In this document: one piece after another, positions 53,630 through 60,416 of the stretch
Numbering within the stretch: position 1 is the first letter of the stretch
How the letters are laid out: each line of letters starts with the position of its first letter
Assembly (NCBI GenBank): GCA_030427935.1
Contig: JAUICI010000003.1
Coordinates: 1 to 60,416, forward strand
DNA from: Bacteroidia bacterium
GTDB taxonomy: Bacteria > Bacteroidota > Bacteroidia > Flavobacteriales_D > Crocinitomicaceae
Length of the DNA stretch: 60,416 nucleotides
Direction of reading: 5' to 3'
Notes under the pieces: model-generated
Told to the model about the DNA's origin: nothing
Seen by the model: the letters and a program-made list of their open reading frames with translations, nothing else
Databases searched by the model: none
Translations under genes and position numbers: made by a program

Positions 53630-56600
53630 TTTCCTTCTGATCTCTTTTTTTCTCGTAACCAGCCAATTTTCCAATCAACACAAAAAGCATGGGGTAAAAG
53701 AATACTCCTAATATTGTGGCCAATGTCATTCCTCCTAATAAAGCCATCCCCATTACCTTTCTAGCCTCGGCTCCGGTACCACTGGCAAATACAAGGGGAA
53801 GAATACCTAAAATAAATGAGAAGGCCGTCATCAAGATTGGTCTAAATCGCGATCTAGCTGCTTCTGTTGCAGCATCAACTAGACTCTTGCCATTTTTAAA
53901 TTCATCATTCGCAAACTCTACAATTAAAATCGCATTCTTAGCTGCCATTCCAATAAGCATAACGAATGATACTTGAGCAAAAATATTATTCTCAAATGAT
54001 TCACTAAACAAACGAGCAATCCATAATCCGAAGAATGCTCCAAAAATGGCGAATGGGGTTCCCAAAAGTATAGAGAACGGTAATGACCAAGACTCATATT
54101 GAGCGGCCAAAATCAGAAATACAAAAAGTAAAGAGAAAGTTAAAATGGCTCCTAAAGATCCCGAAGCCTTTTTCTCTTGAAAAGACATAGCGTTCCACGC
54201 ATACCCCATTTCTGGTTGAGGTAGAACCTCGTCTGCAACTTCTTCCAAGGCAGCCATTGCTTGAGCTGAGGTATAACCTGGTGCAGGTGCTCCCGTAACT
54301 TCGACTGATCTATACAAATTGAATCGAGTCGTATAGTCTGGACCACTTATCTTTTTGACCTTTACCAAAGTTGATAATGGCACCATTTCTCCTTTGTTAT
54401 TCTTTATAAAGAAGCTAGATAATTTGGACTCATCAACCCTGTATTCAGGTGTTGCTTGAATATAGGTTTTGTATAATCTTCCATATTTAGTGAAATCATT
54501 TACATAGGACCCTCCCATAAAAGACCCAATTGTAGCATAGAGTTCACTTAAAGGAACTCCCAGTTTTAAGGCCTTTTCTCTATCTACATCTAAATATCTC
54601 TGAGGAACGGATGCCTGAAACGGAGTAAAAGCAGAAGCGATTTCGGGTCTTTCATTAGCCGCTTTTATGAATTTCATAGTATTCTTTGCCAAATATTGAG
54701 GATTATTTCCAACACGATCTTGAATCATGATACTATATCCAGATCCATTTCCTAATCCAGGTATGGCAGGAGGACCGAAAGCAAATACCGTTGCATCTTT
54801 AATTTCAGTAGCAAGCCTTACATTTAACTTTTGAATAATCTCTTTTACTGTTTCGGGCCGTTTACTCCACTCCTTTAGGGAAATAAAAAGAAAGGCATTA
54901 TTTGAAGTCATGGATCCAGATAGCATACTATATCCTGAAGCAGTAGTCGTGTATTCAATTTCATCATACTCCTCCAAAATCTCTTCGACCTTTTTAGATA
55001 CCTGATCCGTTCTCTGGAGAGAAGCTGCATTAGGTAACTGAATATTCAAAAAGAAATATCCCATATCTTCCTCTGGAATAAATCCACCGGGAACTCGATT
55101 TCCAAAAATGCCGGCTAAAACTGTAAAAAGTACAATATAAATGGCTCCTCTTTTTATTTTCCTTGTAAAAACAGAAGTTAAACTCATGTATCCATCTGTA
55201 GACTTGCCCATCCATTTATTAAATCCTTTAAAGAACTTCCCCAAAAGACCACCATAAGGTTTTGGTTGTTTTAAAAGGATTGAGGATAAGGCTGGACTCA
55301 ATGTTAAAGCGTTTACAGAAGAAACACATACGGAAACAACAATAGTAATTGCAAACTGTTGGTAGAGAAGCCCCGTTATCCCTACCATTCCAGCTACTGG
55401 AATAAAAACAGCAACTAATACAAGTGTAGTAGCTATAACAGGTGCGGTAACCTTTCGCATGGCATCTAATGTAGCCTCCTTTGCAGTCATACCTTTTGCA
55501 ATATTTACTTGCACTGCCTCAACAACAACAATAGCATCATCTACTACAATACCGATGGCTAACACCAATCCCAAAAGAGAAAGTACATTGATCGTAAATC
55601 CTAAAAGAGGAAAGAAAATGAAAGCCCCTATTAGGGAAACTGGAATAGCCAATGTTGGTATCAGTGTCGCTCTCCAATCTTGGATAAAGATAAAGACCAC
55701 TAAAATTACAAGTAACAAGGCAATGATTAGAGTAACTACAATATCCTTGATTCCTACTTTTATCGGAAGTGTTGTATCAATTGATATATCAAATTTCATC
55801 CCCTCTGGAAAATTTCTTTCCAATTCATTCATTTTGTTCTTTACTTGATTCGAAAGATCCACAGCATTTGAACCCGGAGCCTGATACAAAGCAATAATTG
55901 CACAATTCTTCCCATTCAACCTAGTAAATGCATTGTAGGTTTCAACTCCCAACTTAATATCCGCTACTTGATTCAATTTAACTTGAGAACCATCTGGTAA
56001 AGTTCGCACTACAATTTCTCCAAAAGCTTCTGGAGTGTTGAACCTATCAGGTAATCTTACCGTATAAGTATGTTCTGTTCCAACAGGTGCTGGTTCAGCT
56101 CCCATTCGACCACCAGGTACAATTGTATTCTGTTCATTAATAGCTTGCTTAATTTCAGAAATAGTCATTTTCAGTTGAGCCAACCGATCTGGTTTAACCC
56201 AAATACGCATGGAATAATCTGAAGCTCCAAGAACATTTACCCTACCAATTCCTCTAATTCGTGCCAATTGATCTTTAATATTGATCAAGGCGTAATTTCC
56301 CAAGAACTCTTGATCATAACGATCGTCATCTGAAGTTAAGGCAATCAACATCAAAATAGAAGGCAGTGATTTTTCCGTGGATACGCCGTATTTCTTTACA
56401 TCCTCAGGAAGTTTTGCGGTAGCCGCCGATACTCTATTCTGAGCTAGAACCGTATTCATATCTGGATCCGTTCCTACTTCAAATGAGATATCAATAACCA
56501 TTGTTCCATCATTGGAATTGGTCGACTTCATGTAAATCATATTATCAACTCCATTGATTTGCTGTTCTAATGGTGTTGCAACTGATTCTTCAACATTTGT

Positions 56601-56774
56601 AGCATTTGCTCCAGTGTATGTTGCTCTTACCTGAACTATTGGAGGTGTAAGATTTGGGTACTGCTCTATTGGAAGACCAATCATGGAGACTGCACCTACA
56701 ATAACAATAACAATGGCAATAACCATTGCAACGATGGGTCTATGTACGAAAAAATTTCCTTTTGATTCCGCCAT
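53622..56774 (-). CDS. RND multidrug efflux pump, inner-membrane subunit (HAE1/AcrB-like)
   Basis: 1050 residues with the HAE1 layout: helix 1 (FFVHRPIVAMVIAIVIVIVGAVSMIGLPIEQYPNLTPP), large periplasmic porter domains and 12 helices in two halves. The proton-relay Asp pair is in LAIGIVVDDAIVVVEAV and the relay Lys in GMAAKNAILIVEFAN. The length equals that of AcrB (1049). The pump exports hydrophobic drugs or metabolites from the periplasm and outer leaflet using the proton gradient. It is encoded between adaptor and channel (1-bp gap upstream, 8-bp overlap downstream). Substrate cannot be inferred. Confidence 0.96.
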   Translation of the reverse strand: MAESKGNFFVHRPIVAMVIAIVIVIVGAVSMIGLPIEQYPNLTPPIVQVRATYTGANATNVEESVATPLEQQINGVDNMIYMKSTNSNDGTMVIDISFEVGTDPDMNTVLAQNRVSAATAKLPEDVKKYGVSTEKSLPSILMLIALTSDDDRYDQEFLGNYALINIKDQLARIRGIGRVNVLGASDYSMRIWVKPDRLAQLKMTISEIKQAINEQNTIVPGGRMGAEPAPVGTEHTYTVRLPDRFNTPEAFGEIVVRTLPDGSQVKLNQVADIKLGVETYNAFTRLNGKNCAIIALYQAPGSNAVDLSNQVKNKMNELERNFPEGMKFDISIDTTLPIKVGIKDIVVTLIIALLLVILVVFIFIQDWRATLIPTLAIPVSLIGAFIFFPLLGFTINVLSLLGLVLAIGIVVDDAIVVVEAVQVNIAKGMTAKEATLDAMRKVTAPVIATTLVLVAVFIPVAGMVGITGLLYQQFAITIVVSVCVSSVNALTLSPALSSILLKQPKPYGGLLGKFFKGFNKWMGKSTDGYMSLTSVFTRKIKRGAIYIVLFTVLAGIFGNRVPGGFIPEEDMGYFFLNIQLPNAASLQRTDQVSKKVEEILEEYDEIEYTTTASGYSMLSGSMTSNNAFLFISLKEWSKRPETVKEIIQKLNVRLATEIKDATVFAFGPPAIPGLGNGSGYSIMIQDRVGNNPQYLAKNTMKFIKAANERPEIASAFTPFQASVPQRYLDVDREKALKLGVPLSELYATIGSFMGGSYVNDFTKYGRLYKTYIQATPEYRVDESKLSSFFIKNNKGEMVPLSTLVKVKKISGPDYTTRFNLYRSVEVTGAPAPGYTSAQAMAALEEVADEVLPQPEMGYAWNAMSFQEKKASGSLGAILTFSLLFVFLILAAQYESWSLPFSILLGTPFAIFGAFFGLWIARLFSESFENNIFAQVSFVMLIGMAAKNAILIVEFANDEFKNGKSLVDAATEAARSRFRPILMTAFSFILGILPLVFASGTGAEARKVMGMALLGGMTLATILGVFFYPMLFVLIGKLAGYEKKRDQKENG

Positions 56775-56775
56775 C

Positions 56776-57933
56776 TTATTTCTTTTGAGCTGGCACTCTA
56801 GATTTGTATTCAGCTTCGACGACTGTAACTTCAGCTCCTGGTCTTATGCGCTGAATCCCTTCAATTACGATGCTTTCATTTCCATTTAAGCCATCACTGA
56901 TGATATAATAATCATTATAAGTTCCAAAAACTTCAATCTGTTTCGACTCAATTTTCTTATCAGCGGAAACTGTATATACTGAAAACTGTCCTTGAGTTTC
57001 TTGCACACATTTCTGGGGTATGATAATCGAATTTTCCGCTGTTTTGAAGGTATAACGTAATCGACCGTACTGTCCTGGTCGGATCAAATTCCCTTTATTC
57101 GGAAATGATGCTTGGATTAAAATTGACCCGGTTGAAGTATTAACACTCCGATCTATAAAATCAAATCTTCCTGGAAAAGGATGAATACTTCCGTCAGACA
57201 AAACAAGCTCGAGCTTTCCGTTATCATCGGCATCATTTAGTCCATTTTCCTCTACTTTCATGGCATACCTTGCCATTGTTAAATACTCATTTTCAGATAA
57301 GAAGAATTGAAGTCTTATCGTATCCGTTCGAGAAACTGTATTTAGAATTACTGGATTGGGAGATTTACCAACATACTCTCCTTGCTTTGCTTCCGTTTTA
57401 CCTATTGTTCCATCTATTGGAGAAAGTAATCGGGTATATGAAAGGTTAATATTCGCTAATTGAATTTGAGACTTTGCTGCGTCAATTTTTGCTTCAGCAG
57501 CTCCTTCAGTAGCTATTGCGGCATCCAAATCATTCTGAGAAACGGCATTAATTTCTGCAAGCGGTTTTACTCGGTTTAGTTCATTTATTGCTCTAACATG
57601 TTCCGTTTTTGCAGCAGCTAATTCTGATTTTGCATTGGCCAGCTGAGCCAGAAAAGGTTGATCATCTATAACATACAACAGCTGACCTTTCTTCACTTTT
57701 GAACCTTCCACAAAAGCAACTTTCTCCAAAAAACCATCCACTCTAGCACGAATCGGAATATCAAAATACCCACTAATTTCTCCAACAAATTCCTTAACTA
57801 CAGGAACTTGTTTCGTTTCTGGTTTAATCACTCCTACTTCGACCGGAGGAGCTGTGCTCGCTTCTTCCTTACAAGAATTAAGTAAAAAAAAGGCAACTGA
57901 AATAAAGAGAAAGAATCTCAAAAGTTTAAGCAT
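56776..57933 (-). CDS. RND efflux periplasmic adaptor (membrane fusion protein), lipoprotein
   Basis: 385 residues with a lipobox (FLLNSC, Cys21). Biotinyl-lipoyl-like halves (EISGYFDIPIRARVDGFLEKVAFVEGSKVKKGQLLYVID and YTRLLSPIDGTIGKTEAKQGEYVG) flank an alpha-helical hairpin (about 90-155), followed by beta-barrel and membrane-proximal domains. It links the pump to the outer-membrane channel. The gene opens the operon; an exact -7 match sits 18 bases upstream. No TetR-type repressor is encoded nearby. Confidence 0.94.
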   Translation of the reverse strand: MLKLLRFFLFISVAFFLLNSCKEEASTAPPVEVGVIKPETKQVPVVKEFVGEISGYFDIPIRARVDGFLEKVAFVEGSKVKKGQLLYVIDDQPFLAQLANAKSELAAAKTEHVRAINELNRVKPLAEINAVSQNDLDAAIATEGAAEAKIDAAKSQIQLANINLSYTRLLSPIDGTIGKTEAKQGEYVGKSPNPVILNTVSRTDTIRLQFFLSENEYLTMARYAMKVEENGLNDADDNGKLELVLSDGSIHPFPGRFDFIDRSVNTSTGSILIQASFPNKGNLIRPGQYGRLRYTFKTAENSIIIPQKCVQETQGQFSVYTVSADKKIESKQIEVFGTYNDYYIISDGLNGNESIVIEGIQRIRPGAEVTVVEAEYKSRVPAQKK

Positions 57934-57951
57934 AGTTTAAATTTAGCTGTG

Positions 57952-57959
57952 CAAAAATA
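57952..57959 (-). promoter_or_regulatory. Candidate -7 element for the RND efflux operon
   Basis: On the minus strand TATTTTTG matches TAnnTTTG exactly, 18 bases before the adaptor ATG. It lies in the 54-bp gap after the gyrB stop codon, so the efflux operon can be transcribed independently of gyrB. Confidence 0.5.
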
Positions 57960-57987
57960 AGACTTTTACTAGCTAAAATCCTACTAT

Positions 57988-59967
<1,980 letters not shown>

Positions 59968-59971
59968 CTAA

Positions 59972-59979
59972 CAAAGATA
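59972..59979 (-). promoter_or_regulatory. Candidate -7 element for gyrB
   Basis: On the minus strand TATCTTTG matches TAnnTTTG exactly, 31 bases before the gyrB ATG. Confidence 0.5.
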
Positions 59980-60173
59980 AGAAATTCGGTCTTCCACGAT
60001 TCGAAAATCGGGGGTATTGCATGTTTTTTATTAACATGAAATTAACAATAAGTAAGAGCTGAAAAAATCAATATGATTAGGAATCCAAAATAGTCTTCAG
60101 ATCATAAAAAAAAGCGGCTCTAAGTGCTGAATAAAAAGAAAATAATACAAGAAAAATGCTTAAGATAAGTATC

Positions 60174-60250
60174 AAAAAAAGTGGCATCGATCAGTCGGTA
60201 GACTGACAGGCATACTCTCCCATCCGTCAGCTGACGGACAGTACCATCTA
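60174..60250 (-). pseudogene. Rearranged fragment of a 5S rRNA 3' end
   Basis: Three blocks match the genuine 5S rRNA in the same order and orientation: AAAAAAAGTGGCATCGA (60174-60190, compare 60292-60308), CATACTCTCCCA (60211-60222, compare 60309-60320) and CAGTACCATCT (60239-60249, compare 60333-60343). Between blocks one and two is a 20-base insert carrying the hairpin TCAGTC-GGTA-GACTGA; between two and three the native CCCTCAAAAGGG hairpin is replaced by the palindrome CCGTCAGCTGACGG. The 5' half of the 5S is absent. It cannot be a working 5S rRNA. Confidence 0.7.
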
Positions 60251-60263
60251 ATTTTTTTTCCAT

Positions 60264-60291
60264 AAAAAAAGCCACGCTGTTAGCGTGGCTT
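60264..60291 (-). terminator. Terminator of the rRNA operon
   Basis: On the minus strand AAGCCACGCT and AGCGTGGCTT form a perfect 10-bp stem with a 3-base loop, followed by seven T residues. It lies 8 bases beyond the 5S rRNA 3' end. Confidence 0.88.
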
Positions 60292-60298
60292 AAAAAAA

Positions 60299-60412
60299 GT
60301 GGCATCGACATACTCTCCCACCCTCAAAAGGGCAGTACCATCTGCGCAAATGAGCTTAACTTCTCTGTTCGGAATGGTAAGAGGTGGACCTCATTGCAAT
60401 AGACACCTAAAG
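60299..60412 (-). rRNA. rrf: 5S ribosomal RNA
   Basis: Read on the minus strand, the sequence contains the conserved 5S blocks GTCCACCTCTTACCATTCCG, CCGAACAGAGAAGTTAAGC, GATGGTACTGC and GGGAGAGTATGTCGATGCC. The terminal GGTGTC pairs with GATGCC (two G-U). The 5' end is placed near 60412 by this pairing and is uncertain by a few bases. By the usual 16S-23S-5S order, the 23S gene should lie just to the right, outside the window. Confidence 0.93.
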
Positions 60413-60416
60413 TCGT

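Noticed and set aside
55459-55848. 129-codon plus-strand frame inside the RND pump
   Set aside because: Ser/Thr/Ile-rich antisense shadow of transmembrane segments; the pump frame is complete and conserved.
57934-57987. gyrB and efflux genes as one operon
   Set aside because: A 54-bp gap with an exact -7 match suggests a separate promoter, although read-through cannot be excluded.
60120-60311. 63-codon minus-strand frame at the right end
   Set aside because: It reads through the 5S fragment, the terminator hairpin and the 5S 3' end; those RNA features explain the sequence.

Overview
The window looks like chromosomal DNA of a marine or aquatic Bacteroidota bacterium, most likely Flavobacteriales (Cryomorphaceae/Crocinitomicaceae-like). 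This rests on the AT-rich sequence, type IX secretion (T9SS) cargo with type A and type B C-terminal sorting domains, a PorP/SprF protein, SprB-type repeats, several Bacteroidota-restricted DUF families (DUF3822, DUF4199, DUF4293, DUF5522), a Rho factor with a long disordered insertion, and repeated upstream matches to the Bacteroidota -7 element TAnnTTTG. The genus cannot be fixed from the sequence alone. Most of the window is core chromosome with short intergenic gaps and many 1-8 bp gene overlaps.

Layout. 1-5.5 kb: T9SS locus (cargo with SBBP repeats, PKD domain and type B CTD; PorP/SprF; TPR-PD40-OmpA-like protein fused to DUF1573). 5.5-6.1 kb: gene-free island of repeats. 6.1-7.6 kb: two overlapping FKBP-type isomerase genes, one cytoplasmic and one a lipoprotein. 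7.7-10.7 kb, minus strand: OmpR-type response regulator, a sensor-less histidine kinase and four small uncharacterised genes, with three 11-bp-spaced direct repeats that look like the regulator's operator. 10.8-13.9 kb: outer-membrane protein, serine hydrolase, POT peptide transporter. 14-17.2 kb: M1 aminopeptidase lipoprotein, then a four-helix-bundle gene bracketed by inverted GACTTGGGG-like repeats, then DUF4199. 17.2-21.5 kb: rho facing away from DUF4293 and an ABC-F (Uup-like) ATPase. 21.6-31 kb: unknown helical protein, anchored unknown protein, PlsC acyltransferase, a tiny DUF5522 cysteine protein, ACC deaminase-like PLP enzyme, glucosaminidase with LysM, MMPL/RND transporter, T9SS type A cargo. 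31-34.9 kb: secreted unknown protein converging with a RecD2-like helicase. 35-45.2 kb: a long co-directional run (membrane protein, DUF3822, rsmD, coaD, TlpA-like thioredoxin, Ser/Thr kinase, LmbE deacetylase, a 48-aa membrane protein, sodium:solute symporter, DUF2911). 45.2-52 kb, minus strand: TPR/SpoIIE-type phosphatase and a 1484-aa subtilase with PKD and seven SprB-like repeats. 52.1-57.9 kb: complete tripartite RND efflux operon. 58-60.4 kb: gyrB and a 5S rRNA, followed by a rearranged copy of the 5S 3' end.

Working together: the T9SS locus supplies an export partner and an envelope anchor for its own type B cargo; the subtilase and the 29.9-kb protein are type A cargo of the same machinery. 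The efflux operon encodes adaptor, pump and outer-membrane channel in order. The LmbE, 48-aa membrane protein and symporter genes are translationally coupled and probably act on one nutrient. The least explained parts are the 7.7-9.4 kb small-gene cluster with its candidate operator, the four-helix-bundle element at 16 kb, and the 5S-like remnant at 60.2 kb.
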